Shown here piece after piece: positions 10,426-20,466 of a DNA stretch of 64,000 nucleotides. The first letter of the stretch is position 1; each line of letters starts with the position of its first letter. The notes beneath the pieces were generated by a model that worked only from the letters and a program-made list of their open reading frames with translations, made no database searches and had not been told where the DNA came from. The position numbers and the translations under genes were made by a program. Source of the stretch: Paenarthrobacter sp. A20 (GTDB lineage Bacteria > Actinomycetota > Actinomycetes > Actinomycetales > Micrococcaceae); the NCBI RefSeq assembly GCF_024168825.1, contig NZ_JALJWH010000001.1, forward strand, positions 3,720,001 to 3,784,000. The letters are read 5' to 3'.

Positions 10426-11433
10426 TCAGCCGCCGAGAATGCGTGAAAGGTAGCGGGCCACGGCCCGAACTGCTGCCATGGTGGTTGGATAATCCATGCG
10501 GGTTGGACCGAGGATTCCCACTTTGGCACCCGAGCCGTAGCCAGTGGCCACCACCGAAGCTTCGGCCAAGCCGTCATAGGGGTTCTCCCGGCCGATGCTC
10601 ACCGTGACGCCGCGGGGGTCGTCCCCCATGTCGGACAACAACCGGAGCATGACCACTTGTTCCTCAAGGGCTTCCAGCACGGGTCCGATACTCAACGGGA
10701 AGTCCACGTTGGACCGGGCAAGATTGGCTGTGCCGGCCATGAGGATGCGCTCTTCGCGGCTGTTGTCGCTCAGTGCCTGCAGTCCGTGCGCCAGTGTTTG
10801 AGCCAGGCCACGGAGTTCCGGCGGGCACAGGGCAACCACTGAGGGAAGTACTTGCGGCAACAGGGCCAGTTGCGTCCCTGCAATGCTGCCGAGGAATCGT
10901 GACCTCAGAAGCATCAAAGCGTCATCGCCCACGTCCGAGCCTGCCTCGATGACCTTCTGGCCAACGCTCCCGGTATCCGCAATCAGGACGACGAGCACTT
11001 GCTTGGGAGCCAGGAGGACGAACTCCACGTGCCGCACCAGCGCCCGGTTTGAGTGTGGATATTGCACGACGGCGACCTGGTTGGTCAGCTGCGACAGGAG
11101 CCGCACGGTGCGCTCCAGGATGTCGTCGACGTCGTCGGGCCCTTCAAGCAGCGAATGGATCGCGCGGCGTTCCGCCGCGGACAGCGGCTTGACCTGGGAG
11201 ATGCGGTCCACGAACAGGCGGTAGCCCTTATCAGTGGGAATGCGTCCGGCGCTGGTGTGGGGTGCCGCAATGAGGCCTTCTTCTTCAAGAACAGCCATGT
11301 CGTTCCGGATGGTGGCACTTGAAACACCGAGGTGGTGTCGCTCCACGAGGGCCTTCGATCCGACAGGCTCCCTGGAATGCACGTAATCTTCAACGATGGC
11401 ACGCAGTACTTCCAACTTGCGCGGTTCACTCAT
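10426..11433 (-). CDS. hrcA: Heat-inducible transcription repressor HrcA
   Basis: 335-aa repressor of heat-shock genes that binds CIRCE operators and is tuned by GroEL. An N-terminal winged helix ([20 protein letters not shown], then [18 protein letters not shown]) precedes the GAF-like HrcA core. A near-perfect CIRCE lies 71 bp upstream (11504-11530), implying autoregulation of hrcA-dnaJ-rsmE. Confidence 0.95.
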   Translation of the reverse strand: MSEPRKLEVLRAIVEDYVHSREPVGSKALVERHHLGVSSATIRNDMAVLEEEGLIAAPHTSAGRIPTDKGYRLFVDRISQVKPLSAAERRAIHSLLEGPDDVDDILERTVRLLSQLTNQVAVVQYPHSNRALVRHVEFVLLAPKQVLVVLIADTGSVGQKVIEAGSDVGDDALMLLRSRFLGSIAGTQLALLPQVLPSVVALCPPELRGLAQTLAHGLQALSDNSREERILMAGTANLARSNVDFPLSIGPVLEALEEQVVMLRLLSDMGDDPRGVTVSIGRENPYDGLAEASVVATGYGSGAKVGILGPTRMDYPTTMAAVRAVARYLSRILGG

Positions 11434-11503
11434 TACTCCACCTCCTGACGACTGCCATGGTCACTGCGACCGGCCACCGCGGGATCCCATGGGATCACCG
11501 CAC

Positions 11504-11530
11504 TTAGCACTCAACATGCCCAAGTGCTAA
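11504..11530. promoter_or_regulatory. CIRCE operator for HrcA
   Basis: TTAGCACTC, nine spacer bases, then AAGTGCTAA. The consensus right arm is GAGTGCTAA, so there is one mismatch. It lies upstream of hrcA on the minus strand and close to the DUF3097 gene on the plus strand. Confidence 0.9.
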
Positions 11531-11627
11531 CCAGTCTAGTATGAGCCACCCCGTTGCTAGCATTGAAACTGCCCATGGCCAGCATCAAGCAACCCAGCAT
11601 AAACCAGTACAAAAAGGTAGGAATTCC

Positions 11628-12479
11628 TTGGCTTTCGACTCTTGGGGTCCGCAGGACCTAGCAGCTCCAGCCAAACGACAACTCCCCGAGGTAGCCGTCC
11701 AGCGCGGGATGGTCCTCGAAGATGTCCAGTCAGGCTGGGTGGGCGAAGTCACTCGGGTTGAAAAAACCGGGGGCATGCACATCGTGTCCCTTGAGGACAG
11801 GCGTGGTAAAACGAAGTCCTTCCAACTCGGCTTCGGCTTCCTGCTTGAAGGCCAACCCATCCGGTTGATGCCTCCGGCCCCCCGCCAAGCGACGGCCCCC
11901 GCGCAACCGGGACGAACGGCCTCGGGGTCGGTGAAGGTCCAGGGACAACGCGCCCAAGTGGCAAAAGCCAGCCGGATCTGGGTGGAAGGAAAGCACGACG
12001 CCGAACTCGTGGAGAAGGTCTGGGGCGACGATCTCCGCGTCGAAGGCATCGTGGTGGAGCCATTGCACGGCGTCGATGACCTCAAATCTTCCATCGCCGC
12101 CTTTAATCCGGGCCCTGGCCGCCGCCTAGGCATCCTGGTGGATCACCTCGTGGCCGGATCCAAGGAGTCCCGCATTGCGGCCGAAGCCATGACGGTCCCC
12201 GGGGCGCCAGGAAATGTCTTGATTGTCGGCCACCCGTACATCGATGTCTGGCAGGCCATCAGGCCGAAGGTGCTCGGCATCGATGCCTGGCCTTCCGTGC
12301 CTCGCGGCATCGACTGGAAGACGGGAATTCTCACCGCCTTCGGGTGGCCTCACGAGACCGCTGAGGACATTGGCCTGGGCTGGCAACGGCTTCTCGGGGC
12401 GGTTCGCAGTTACGCCGACCTTGAGGCCTCCCTGCTGGGCCGAGTGGAGGAAGTCATCGATTTCCTCACGGTTCCCTGA
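11628..12479 (+). CDS. DUF3097 family protein
   Basis: Actinobacterial conserved protein of unknown function, 283 aa from the TTG start chosen here. Family hallmarks are an N-terminal SH3-like part (VEKTGGMHIVSLEDRRGKT) and the conserved core RIWVEGKHDAELVEKVWGDD, LVDHLVAGSKESRIA and VGHPYIDVWQA. The core looks like a TOPRIM-type fold, with EGKxDAE resembling its first acidic motif; that comparison is an inference. An ATG at 11541 is in frame, but it sits 10 bp after the CIRCE and lacks a good ribosome site, whereas AAGGTAGGA precedes the TTG at 11628. Confidence 0.85.
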   Translation: MAFDSWGPQDLAAPAKRQLPEVAVQRGMVLEDVQSGWVGEVTRVEKTGGMHIVSLEDRRGKTKSFQLGFGFLLEGQPIRLMPPAPRQATAPAQPGRTASGSVKVQGQRAQVAKASRIWVEGKHDAELVEKVWGDDLRVEGIVVEPLHGVDDLKSSIAAFNPGPGRRLGILVDHLVAGSKESRIAAEAMTVPGAPGNVLIVGHPYIDVWQAIRPKVLGIDAWPSVPRGIDWKTGILTAFGWPHETAEDIGLGWQRLLGAVRSYADLEASLLGRVEEVIDFLTVP

Positions 12480-12600
12480 CACTGGCCCCGAAAGCGGCAG
12501 CAACTGACGTGTCTTCGTGGCGCTTGTCCCGGGAAGTCCACGGAGGCCGGTATTCTGGGACAGCAACACCGCAGCATCTTTACAGCAAAGGGAACACACC

Positions 12601-13014
12601 GTGGCAGAGAACGCTCCTGAAGAACCGGGCAGCGCCGCAGGCCAGCCCCAGTACCATGGCGCGCCTGCAAATGCGCTGCCACTGACCGCCAGCGAGGACC
12701 GGCAGTGGGCAACCTTGGCCCATTTTGGCGGCATTTTGGGATGCCTGCCATCTCTCCTGATCTACCTGATCTTCCGCGACCGCGGACCCTTCACGGCACA
12801 GGAATCCAAGGAAGCGTTGAACTTCACGCTGCCTCCTACAATCGCCGCAGTTTTGGCGAACATCCTGGTGCTGCTGCCTGTGGTGGGCAACATTTTCGCA
12901 GTGATCGCCACCGGCATCTGGGTGGCCCTGACGTGCTTCTCCGTCTCGGCGGGCATCCGGGTCAACCATGGCCAGCCGCACCGTTACAAGCTCAACCTGC
13001 GCTGGATCAAGTAG
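12601..13014 (+). CDS. DUF4870 family small membrane protein
   Basis: 137-aa protein starting at GTG 12601, with AAAGGGA upstream. A Pro/Ala-rich N-terminus (about 45 residues) is followed by three hydrophobic segments around GILGCLPSLLIYLIF, PPTIAAVLANILVLLPVVG and FAVIATGIWVALTCFSVSAG. The motif FTAQESKEALNF is typical of DUF4870/Tic20-like proteins. Function is unknown. It lies between the DUF3097 gene and convergent hemW. Confidence 0.85.
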   Translation: MAENAPEEPGSAAGQPQYHGAPANALPLTASEDRQWATLAHFGGILGCLPSLLIYLIFRDRGPFTAQESKEALNFTLPPTIAAVLANILVLLPVVGNIFAVIATGIWVALTCFSVSAGIRVNHGQPHRYKLNLRWIK

Positions 13015-13045
13015 CTTCCCGCCGCCTTCGCCCAACCACTGATTG

Positions 13046-14275
13046 TTAGTCGGGCAGGATCCTGCGCACTACAGCGTCAGCGAGCAGTCGACCCTTCAAC
13101 GTAAGGATCAACCGGCCCTTGAAGGCCTGCACCGGATCCACAAGTTCATCGGCAATGAGCCCAGCCATCGCGTGGCGACCAATCGCGTCCAACGCATCTA
13201 CGGCCAACCCGGTACCCAGCCTTGCTTCAAGCATGACGCGCTCGACTTCCCGTGTGTCGGAGTCCAAGGTCTCCCGTCCTGCTGCCGGCGAGCTTCCTGC
13301 AGCCAACCGTCCGGCATAAGCAGTGGGGTGCTTGACGTTCCACCAGCGGACGCCTCCCACGTGGGAGTGCGCTCCTGGACCGATGCCCCACCAGTCGTCC
13401 CCGCGCCAGTAGGCCAGATTGTGCCGGCAGGCTTGGTCCGGCGTCCTGGACCAGTTACTGACCTCGTACCAGCTCAAACCGGCTTCAGAGATCATTTTGT
13501 CGGCCAGTTCGTACTTAGCGGCGTGATCGTCGTCGTCGATGCCCGGCACTTCGCCACGCCGGATTTGGGCAGCAAGTTTGGTGCCGTCTTCCACTATCAA
13601 CGCGTAGGCACTGATGTGGTCAGGTTCGTAAGACAGAGCCGTCTCAAGCGACAACCGCCAGTCCTCCATGGACTCCCCCGGCGTACCGTAGATCAGGTCG
13701 AGGCTGACGGCGAGCCCGGCCTCTCGCGCCCACTGCACAACGAGCGGCACACGACTGGGAGTATGGGTGCGATCCAGCACCTTCAGGACATGCGGCACAG
13801 CTGACTGCATGCCGAACGAGACCCTCGTGAAACCGGCCTCGGCCAGTACCCTCAGGGATTCGGGAGTCACCGAATCGGGATTGGCTTCAGTGGTTACTTC
13901 AGCACCGGGCTCAAGCCCCCAGTGCCCGACGGCGGCGCGCAGGATCCGTGCCAAGTCTTCCGCGGGCAGGAGTGTCGGAGTGCCGCCACCGAAGAAGACT
14001 GTGCTCATGCGCCGTTGAGGCAGCCCCGAGGCGTCAAGGGCCACAGCCGCAAAGTCGAGCTCGGACACTGCGGTGGTGGCGTAGGCATCCTGGGAAGCAC
14101 CGCCTCCCAGCTCGGTGGCTGTATAGGTGTTGAAGTCACAGTAGCCACAACGAACGGCACAAAAAGGGATATGGACGTAGAGCCCAAACTTGCGGTGCTC
14201 GACGCCAGCCAACACCTGCGGAGGCAGTATGCCGTCCGCAGGTGCCGGATCGCCCAAAGGTAGGACGCTGGGCAT
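13046..14275 (-). CDS. hemW: HemW-like radical SAM protein
   Basis: 409-aa radical SAM enzyme of the HemW family (heme chaperone, formerly oxygen-independent coproporphyrinogen oxidase-like). The 4Fe-4S/SAM motif CAVRCGYC is within HIPFCAVRCGYCDFNTYT (about residues 37-50). The SAM-binding GGGTPTLL and the C-terminal HemN domain (LAYWRGDDWWGIGPGAHSHV) are present. The ATG directly abuts the lepA stop, giving the lepA-hemW pair common in actinobacteria. Confidence 0.94.
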   Translation of the reverse strand: MPSVLPLGDPAPADGILPPQVLAGVEHRKFGLYVHIPFCAVRCGYCDFNTYTATELGGGASQDAYATTAVSELDFAAVALDASGLPQRRMSTVFFGGGTPTLLPAEDLARILRAAVGHWGLEPGAEVTTEANPDSVTPESLRVLAEAGFTRVSFGMQSAVPHVLKVLDRTHTPSRVPLVVQWAREAGLAVSLDLIYGTPGESMEDWRLSLETALSYEPDHISAYALIVEDGTKLAAQIRRGEVPGIDDDDHAAKYELADKMISEAGLSWYEVSNWSRTPDQACRHNLAYWRGDDWWGIGPGAHSHVGGVRWWNVKHPTAYAGRLAAGSSPAAGRETLDSDTREVERVMLEARLGTGLAVDALDAIGRHAMAGLIADELVDPVQAFKGRLILTLKGRLLADAVVRRILPD

Positions 14276-16129
14276 CTACTTCTTGGCCTTGTCCTTGGAC
14301 TCGTCAGTGGTCAGGGCTGCGATGAATGCCTCCTGGGGCACCTCGACGCGACCCACCATCTTCATGCGCTTCTTGCCTTCCTTCTGCTTCTCCAGCAGTT
14401 TGCGCTTACGGGTGATGTCACCGCCGTAGCACTTGGCAAGAACGTCCTTGCGGATGGCCCGGATGCTTTCGCGGGCAATAATGCGGGACCCGATGGCAGC
14501 CTGGATGGGCACCTCGAACTGCTGCCTCGGAATCAGCTCGCGAAGCTTCCCGGTCATCATCACACCGTAGGCGTAGGCCTTATCCCGGTGCGTGATGGCG
14601 CTGAAAGCGTCCACTTGCTCACCCTGCAGCAGGATGTCGACCTTAACGAGGTCGGCGACCTGTTCGCCGTCGGCCTTCCAGTCAAGCGAGGCGTAGCCAC
14701 GCGTCTTGGACTTCAGGAGGTCGAAGAAGTCAAAGACGATCTCGGCCAGCGGGATCCAGTAGCGGAGCTCGACGCGGTCCTCGGACAAGTAGTCCATGCC
14801 GCGCATCTGGCCGCGGCGGCTTTGGCAGAGTTCCATGATGGACCCAACGAACTCGTTGGGCGCGAGGATGGTTGCCGAAACCATTGGCTCACGGACTTCG
14901 GAGATTTTGCCTGTGGGGTATTCGCTGGGGTTGGTGACGTGGATGACCTTCTTGTCCTCGAGGGTCACCTCATACTCCACGTTGGGAGCGGTGGAGATGA
15001 GGTCGAGGTTGTACTCACGCTCCAAGCGCTCACGCGTGATCTCGAGGTGAAGCAAACCAAGGAAGCCAACGCGGAAGCCGAAGCCGAGTGCTGCAGACGT
15101 CTCGGGTTCGTAAACCAACGCAGCGTCGTTGAGCATCAGCTTTTCAAGAGCATCGCGCAGGACCGGGTAATCCGTGCCGTCAAGGGGGTAGAGACCAGAG
15201 AAGACCATCGGCTTGGCGTCTGCGTAGCCGCTGAGTGACTCCGATGCCGGCTTGGCCAGGTTGGTGACAGTATCGCCAACCTTGGACTGGCGTACATCCT
15301 TAACGCCGGTGATCAGGTAGCCCACCTCGCCGACGCCCAGGCCCTTGGATGGCGTGGGCTCCGGGGAACTGACACCAATTTCAAGGAGCTCGTGCGTTGC
15401 CCTGGTGGACATCATCTGGATGCGTTCGCGCGGGTGGAGCATGCCGTCCACCACGCGCACATAAGTGACGACGCCGCGGTAGGTGTCGTAGACAGAGTCG
15501 AAAATCATGGCGCGGGCCGGGGCATCGGGATCACCAACGGGCGCGGGAAGGTCGCGGACAATCTTGTCCAGCAGCGCCTCCACGCCTACGCCGGTCTTGC
15601 CGGAAACCTTGAGGACGTCATCGGGATCGCCGCCAATCAAGTTGGCAAGCTCCGCTGCGTACTTCTCGGGCTGGGCGGCCGGAAGGTCGATCTTATTCAG
15701 CACAGGAATGATGGTGAGGTTGTTTTCCATCGCCAAATACAGGTTGGCGAGGGTTTGTGCCTCGATACCTTGGGCCGCATCCACCAACAGCACTGCGCCT
15801 TCGCAGGCGGCAAGCGAGCGGGAAACCTCATAGGTGAAGTCGACGTGGCCGGGAGTATCGATCATGTTCAGCGCATAACTGTTGCCATCGAGTTCCCACG
15901 GCATACGGACAGCCTGGGACTTGATGGTGATGCCGCGCTCACGTTCGATATCCATGCGGTCCAGATACTGGGCCTTCATGTCGCGTTGCTTAACGACGCC
16001 GGTGTACTGCAGCATGCGGTCGGCCAAGGTGGACTTACCGTGGTCAATGTGGGCAATGATGCAGAAGTTCCGGATGATGGCCGGATCTGTTGCGGCGGGC
16101 ACCGGTGCGGTGCGGGCCATGGGAGACAC
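14276..16129 (-). CDS. lepA: Elongation factor 4 (LepA)
   Basis: 617-aa translational GTPase acting on stalled or back-translocating ribosomes and in 30S biogenesis. G1 AHIDHGKS, the [11 protein letters not shown] switch, G3 DTPGHVDF and G4 NKIDLP are clear. The EF4-specific C-terminal domain ends in [16 protein letters not shown]. It is first in the pair with hemW and divergent from the PemK-like gene. Confidence 0.97.
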   Translation of the reverse strand: MSPMARTAPVPAATDPAIIRNFCIIAHIDHGKSTLADRMLQYTGVVKQRDMKAQYLDRMDIERERGITIKSQAVRMPWELDGNSYALNMIDTPGHVDFTYEVSRSLAACEGAVLLVDAAQGIEAQTLANLYLAMENNLTIIPVLNKIDLPAAQPEKYAAELANLIGGDPDDVLKVSGKTGVGVEALLDKIVRDLPAPVGDPDAPARAMIFDSVYDTYRGVVTYVRVVDGMLHPRERIQMMSTRATHELLEIGVSSPEPTPSKGLGVGEVGYLITGVKDVRQSKVGDTVTNLAKPASESLSGYADAKPMVFSGLYPLDGTDYPVLRDALEKLMLNDAALVYEPETSAALGFGFRVGFLGLLHLEITRERLEREYNLDLISTAPNVEYEVTLEDKKVIHVTNPSEYPTGKISEVREPMVSATILAPNEFVGSIMELCQSRRGQMRGMDYLSEDRVELRYWIPLAEIVFDFFDLLKSKTRGYASLDWKADGEQVADLVKVDILLQGEQVDAFSAITHRDKAYAYGVMMTGKLRELIPRQQFEVPIQAAIGSRIIARESIRAIRKDVLAKCYGGDITRKRKLLEKQKEGKKRMKMVGRVEVPQEAFIAALTTDESKDKAKK

Positions 16130-16289
16130 GCAGGATCCTTACTGTCGACACTCACACGGCAATTCCCGGAACTGGGCATAGGCCAGCCGGAACACGCCGC
16201 GCATCTGATCCTCTAGTCTCCCATGAACCGGCGCTTCGCCGTACATTGCCTGCCGGGGCTTCAGCCGCATACGGCTGTAGCGTGGTCAC

Positions 16290-16817
16290 ATGGCTTTCGA
16301 CTTGCGCCCCTTGGGCAATCTCATCCTGCGGTCCCTCAAGTCGCTTGGAGGCAATGGCACCAAGGCAACCACCCCCGGAGGTGCCCGAAGGACGCAGACC
16401 CGGCGATCCGACGTCGTGCATCAGCCAGGCTCCTACCCAGGCGACTTTCGCGGTTCATTTAAGGTCAGCTACTCCCCTAAGCCCGATGGTCAACCGGACC
16501 CCGGCGAAATTGTCTGGAGCTGGGTCCCCTACGAAGAGGACCACACTCAAGGCAAGGACCGGCCGGTGCTTTTGGTTGGTCGGGACCGCGAATGGCTTCT
16601 GGGCCTCATGCTGACTTCCAAGGACCACGACAATGGCGCCCGGGCGGACGACTACGTTGACATAGGAACCGGTTCCTGGGATCGGCAAGGCAGGCCCAGC
16701 GAAATCAATGTCGGGCGCGTTATCCGGCTTGATCCCGGCACGATCCGGCGCGAAGGCGCCGTCCTGGGAAAGCCGCGGTTCCAGGAGGTAGCCCGGGCCC
16801 TCCAAGCGCGGCAATAG
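16290..16817 (+). CDS. PemK/MazF-like family protein, no adjacent antitoxin
   Basis: 175-aa protein with an N-terminal basic/Gly-rich region (about 55 residues) and a PemK-like SH3-barrel domain: PDPGEIVWSWVPYEEDHTQGKDRPVLLVG matches the MazF-type opening, then LLGLMLTSKDH and INVGRVIRLDPGTI. No small antitoxin gene flanks it; the neighbours are lepA and rpsT. Solitary versions at this locus are common in actinobacteria, so it may be a domesticated RNA-binding protein or RNase rather than a toxin. Activity cannot be judged from sequence. Confidence 0.8.
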   Translation: MAFDLRPLGNLILRSLKSLGGNGTKATTPGGARRTQTRRSDVVHQPGSYPGDFRGSFKVSYSPKPDGQPDPGEIVWSWVPYEEDHTQGKDRPVLLVGRDREWLLGLMLTSKDHDNGARADDYVDIGTGSWDRQGRPSEINVGRVIRLDPGTIRREGAVLGKPRFQEVARALQARQ

Positions 16818-16994
16818 AGCGACTGAGTACCGGTTCGGCGTGAGCCCTGACTTTCTGCTATCCTTTATAGCTGTGTGTCCGTGCAGGTCGACGGCCACTC
16901 ATGGTTGGCTGCCATAGGCATCCCCACGCCGCTCAGTCGATGGCCAACCTGAAAACCCTCTAGACCATTTCCGCATTAAAAAGAGAGTTCATAC

Positions 16995-17255
16995 GTGGCT
17001 AATATCAAGTCCCAGAAGAAGCGCATCCTCACCAACGAGAAGGCTCGCCTGCGTAACAACGCAGTCAAGTCCGAGCTGAAGACGGCCATCCGCGCCGTCG
17101 CCACCGCCGTTGAGTCTGCTGACAAGGATGCTGCTGGAACTGCACTTGTTGCTGCCAGCCGCAAGCTGGACAAGGCTGTCAGCAAGGGCGTTATTCACAA
17201 GAACAACGCTGCAAACCGCAAGTCGGCGATCTCCAAGAAGGTCAACGCACTCTAA
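16995..17255 (+). CDS. rpsT: 30S ribosomal protein S20
   Basis: 86-aa basic helical protein that binds 16S rRNA. It begins [21 protein letters not shown] after a GTG start with AAGAGAG upstream. A strong hairpin terminator (17284-17314) follows. It is monocistronic and convergent with holA. Confidence 0.97.
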   Translation: MANIKSQKKRILTNEKARLRNNAVKSELKTAIRAVATAVESADKDAAGTALVAASRKLDKAVSKGVIHKNNAANRKSAISKKVNAL

Positions 17256-17283
17256 GGTTTTTCCAGTTCGACTGAGCTGATCA

Positions 17284-17314
17284 AAAGGCCGGCACCCTTT
17301 GGGTGCCGGCCTTT
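17284..17314. terminator. Hairpin terminator of rpsT (and of convergent holA)
   Basis: Perfect 14-bp inverted repeat, 17284-17297 with 17301-17314, with a TTT loop. The stem begins AAAGG and ends CCTTT, giving U-rich 3' ends in both directions. Confidence 0.85.
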
Positions 17315-17347
17315 GGGTTTAACCGGCGATGCCGCCGCGCGCTGGCT

Positions 17348-18364
17348 TCAGCGTCGACTGGCTGACATGGCAATCACAGTCACCGCATGCTCCACGGCGT
17401 AAACGGGGTCACGCGACTCACCCTTCACCTGGGCATCCGCTTCCGCGATGACCTGGATGGAACGGATCAGGCCTTCGGGCGTCCAGCGGCGGACGTCACG
17501 CTGCGCCTGCTCTACAAGCCACGGCTGCATTCCCAGGTTCTTGGCGATGGTCGCCGGAGAACCGTTGGCTCCGGCAACTTTGGCCAGGGTGCGCAGCTTG
17601 GCCGCCAGCGCCGCAACCAGGGGAACAGGATCGACGCCGGTGGCCAGTGCGTGCCTCAGGGTGGACAGCGCCACTGGCCCATTGCCGGCCATTGCAGCAT
17701 CGGCCACCTTGAATGCCGTAGCTTCCACTCGGCCACCGTAATAGCGTTCCACCGTCTCCGCCGTCACGGCGGTAGTGGCGTCGGCAATCAGTTGGTTGCA
17801 CGCTGCTGCAAGTTCGGAAAGGTTCGCGCCCACGGCGTTCACTAGTGCCTGGACAGCTTCGCCCTCAATGCGGCGACCTCCGGCCCTGAATTCGGAGACG
17901 ACAAACGCGGTCTTGTCTGAGTCCTTCTTCATCGGCTGGCAGTCGATCACTGGCCATCCCGCGGACTTCACGGCGTCGAGCAGCTTCTTGCCACGGACTC
18001 CCCCGGCATGACGCAGGACAAGGACAACGTCCTGGTCCGGATGCTGGAGGTAGGCCAATCCGTCGGCCAGGAAAGCATCATTCATTGCCTCGAGGCCCTC
18101 GACCTCGATGAGCTTGCCCTCGCCAAAAAGCGACGGCGTGACGGTCATGGCTAGGTAACCGGACTCGTAGGAGCTTGCGTTCAGTCGGCTGAGCTCGACA
18201 TCCGGAGTAGTGGCCCGCACCTGGGTGCGGATGCCATCCATTGCGCGGATCCCAAGGTATTCTTCCGGGCCCATGATGAGGACTACGGCGGCGGGCGCCG
18301 CTTCCCGCCAGCTGACGGTGTTTGCCGCGGCACTCTTGGCCCGGGTGTTTTGGGCAGCAGCCAC
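17348..18364 (-). CDS. holA: DNA polymerase III delta subunit
   Basis: 338-aa clamp-loader subunit that opens the beta clamp. The GTG start has AAGGAA upstream. The N-terminal AAA+-like domain carries LIMGPEEYLGIRAMDGI and the collar domain the segment KNLGMQPWLVEQAQRDVRRW. In related genomes it follows comEC directly; here its 5' end overlaps the comEC 3' fragment by 82 nt, and any holA expression driven from upstream now comes from island-flanking DNA. Confidence 0.94.
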   Translation of the reverse strand: MAAAQNTRAKSAAANTVSWREAAPAAVVLIMGPEEYLGIRAMDGIRTQVRATTPDVELSRLNASSYESGYLAMTVTPSLFGEGKLIEVEGLEAMNDAFLADGLAYLQHPDQDVVLVLRHAGGVRGKKLLDAVKSAGWPVIDCQPMKKDSDKTAFVVSEFRAGGRRIEGEAVQALVNAVGANLSELAAACNQLIADATTAVTAETVERYYGGRVEATAFKVADAAMAGNGPVALSTLRHALATGVDPVPLVAALAAKLRTLAKVAGANGSPATIAKNLGMQPWLVEQAQRDVRRWTPEGLIRSIQVIAEADAQVKGESRDPVYAVEHAVTVIAMSASRR

Positions 18365-19169
18365 AGATGGTTCCTTCCGGATGTTACTTTGCAGGCTTCA
18401 AGTCTGCCATGCTTGCGCCTTGCACCGCGCTCCAGGAGCACCGTCACAACACCGTGCAGGCCCATGACGTGCCGCTTCACAGCCGCAGGATGCAGCGCCG
18501 CCCAGACGACCAGCACAGTCACGACCGATGAGAGCACCATAGCCATCATTCCGATCGGCCCCTCAGCCCAGGGCAAAGCAGCTCCAGGCAAACCGGCAAA
18601 GAACCGTGCCAGCCCCGCAACCATCCCCGCGCAGGTCCCCGCAACGGCGATCGGCACCACCGCCAGCCAGGGCAGGACCGTGGCCAGCGGCGCAGCGATC
18701 GTCCCAAAAATAGTCACCGGCGCCACCAAAGGACCCGCCGCCACGTTGGCGATCAGGGCATACGGCGTGAACTGAGGCTGAAGTGCCACAATCACCGGCC
18801 CGCACAACAACTGCGCCGACAAAGGCACCGCAATTCCGGCAGCCAACCACCGTGGTACCCACAACGGAATCCACGACGCAATACGGGTGGCAAGCAGCAC
18901 AATCCCGAGCGTAGCCAGAACCGACAAGAGAAACCCCACGTTGGCTGCCATGGCCGGGTCCAGCAACAGCAGAATCGTCGTGGCGAGGCAGAGGAAAGTC
19001 AAGGACCGGCCCCGTAATCCGCCCGTCAGGGCAGCCAAGCCCACAGCTCCCATGACCGCAGCCCGCAAGACACTCGGGTCCGGCCCAACCATCACGACGA
19101 ACGACAACAGACCGCACGCAGCGAACGCCCCGGCGGCCGGGCGTACCAGCCGGAAGCAACGCGCCAACA
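18283..19169 (-). pseudogene. comEC: comEC 3' fragment (native C-terminal end of the split gene)
   Basis: Carries the last part of ComEC: the hydrophobic competence domain from ARCFRLVRPAAG to VTVLLERG, and then the native 46-residue tail that runs into holA. It has no 5' part: at 19169 the homology stops and island DNA begins. Positions 18424-19169 are repeated at 34286-35031 with no difference seen in the alignment or translation. A TTG could start a truncated membrane protein, but nothing suggests that it is made. It is best read as the left product of a duplication at the island junction. Confidence 0.85.
18424..19169. repeat. Left copy of 746-bp direct repeat (comEC segment)
   Basis: Matches 34286-35031 at a constant offset of 15862. 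The matched block begins ACCGCGCTCC and ends CGCCAACA, with divergent bases immediately outside both ends. Same orientation in both copies. Confidence 0.92.
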
Positions 19170-19338
19170 GCCAAGGGCCGGGGTGACGGACAGTGAGTGC
19201 CGCCCACCCCGGAACCTAAAAACGGGCACTCGACGTCTTCCCTCGCATTGTCAGCCGCCAGAGCGCCTCAATGAGTGGCAGACTACAATAGGACCCTAGA
19301 CCAAAATGTGTCATGAGGCCTTATCAAACGAGGAATCT

Positions 19339-20280
19339 TTGACTAATAGATTTGCCAAACATCGCATCAAAGTATTAGTAATCGGCTCCACGGGATTTAT
19401 CGGAAGCCGCGTGATGACGGAACTTGATTCGTGCGATAACGTGGAAGTTTCCATAATGACCAGAAGACGGTATAGCGTCCCCAATCACCCAAGAATAAAA
19501 GTCTTGCTTGGTGACGTAACCGACCTCACCTCCTTAAACCTCGCTATCAGAGACTTCGAGGTTGTAGTCAATGCTGCCTCGTACGTCGGAGATGATCCCC
19601 TTAGAGCACAACAAGTGAATCACCTCGGTGCTGAAAATGTCGCCCATGCATGGAAATCCTCCGGCGCACGAAAACTGATCCACATCAGCACGACCGCCGT
19701 GTATGGCACGGGACCTCACCGATCTCACCCGGCCAACCCTACGGTCTATAAACCCGACTCGGTCGTCAGCCAGACCCGGGCGGCAGGGGAAGCATCCATT
19801 CTCAACCTCGGCGGAATAGTCATCCGACCAAATCTCATTTATGGGCCGGGGGACCAATGGTTTATCCCAGGAATTATCCGGCTCTTCAGGACGCTTGGCA
19901 CCCAAATTGACAATGGGGCCGCCAAAATTTCCGTGGTTGACGTTGCAGACTTGGGGCGTCTCGTTTCTGCTTTGGCGACTTCCCCCGCACCCCTAGATGG
20001 CGCCTTCCATGCAGCTAACCCGACCCCCACAACACTCGCACGTCTCGCATATACGATCAGGCGCGAGGTCAGCCCGTTACAGATAGAGGGGACTACAACT
20101 CTCGACGAGGCCGTTCGCATTCTCGAGCCGGCCGGCTTCCGCCCCCACCAAGTCAAAATGGTAGGCATGGACCATCACTATGAATCGCAGAATCTCTGGG
20201 ATCTAGCCGAATTAGGCAAGACCTCACCGACGATTTCGCGCGAAGCGGTAGACTGGTATCGTTTAGTTGCGAAGATTTGA
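19339..20280 (+). CDS. NAD(P)-dependent epimerase/reductase of the SDR family (butyrolactone-cassette type)
   Basis: 313-aa extended SDR protein from the TTG preferred here (GAGGA 4 nt upstream); an in-frame ATG at 19306 would add 11 residues. It has a Rossmann fold with VLVIGSTGFIGS near the N-terminus (GxxGxxG), a Ser/Thr-Tyr-x3-Lys-like region (STTAVYGTGP) and GGIVIRPNLIYGPGDQWF. Similar genes (the ScbB/JadW2 type) sit next to afsA and receptor genes in Streptomyces and are thought to reduce the butyrolactone precursor. Given the adjacent tetR and afsA homologues, a signal-synthesis role is the best inference. A sugar epimerase role for the product pathway is the alternative. Confidence 0.75.
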   Translation: MTNRFAKHRIKVLVIGSTGFIGSRVMTELDSCDNVEVSIMTRRRYSVPNHPRIKVLLGDVTDLTSLNLAIRDFEVVVNAASYVGDDPLRAQQVNHLGAENVAHAWKSSGARKLIHISTTAVYGTGPHRSHPANPTVYKPDSVVSQTRAAGEASILNLGGIVIRPNLIYGPGDQWFIPGIIRLFRTLGTQIDNGAAKISVVDVADLGRLVSALATSPAPLDGAFHAANPTPTTLARLAYTIRREVSPLQIEGTTTLDEAVRILEPAGFRPHQVKMVGMDHHYESQNLWDLAELGKTSPTISREAVDWYRLVAKI

Positions 20281-20429
20281 AACAACATTCCAGATCCGAG
20301 GCATAGTTTGCAGCGCCCCCACACATCCCCACCCCCCAGAATGGAGTCCGAGGGCGGAGCGCCCACCGGCGGCTTCACGGAACCGTCAGCTTGCCAGGCA
20401 ACGCAGCTCCCAGCTAAGCCGGACATTGA

Positions 20430-20435
20430 TATAAT
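20430..20435 (+). promoter_or_regulatory. Candidate -10 box for the TetR-family gene
   Basis: A perfect TATAAT lies 32 bp before the TTG at 20467. There is no good -35 at the standard spacing, as expected for a regulated promoter. Its position argues against a translation start upstream of it. Confidence 0.5.
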
Positions 20436-20466
20436 AGATGAATCACCCCAGATTGAAGGATTAGTG

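Noticed and set aside
16290..16817. Intact toxin-antitoxin module
   Set aside because: No antitoxin-sized gene lies next to it on either strand.
18283..19169. Left comEC copy as a functional second gene
   Set aside because: It lacks the N-terminal half, including the conserved LTAVSGANC region, and has no promoter or start of its own.
20308..20466. N-terminal extension of the TetR regulator from an ATG at 20308
   Set aside because: It contains a perfect TATAAT and no family-like sequence; the HTH begins right after the TTG at 20467, which has a proper ribosome site.
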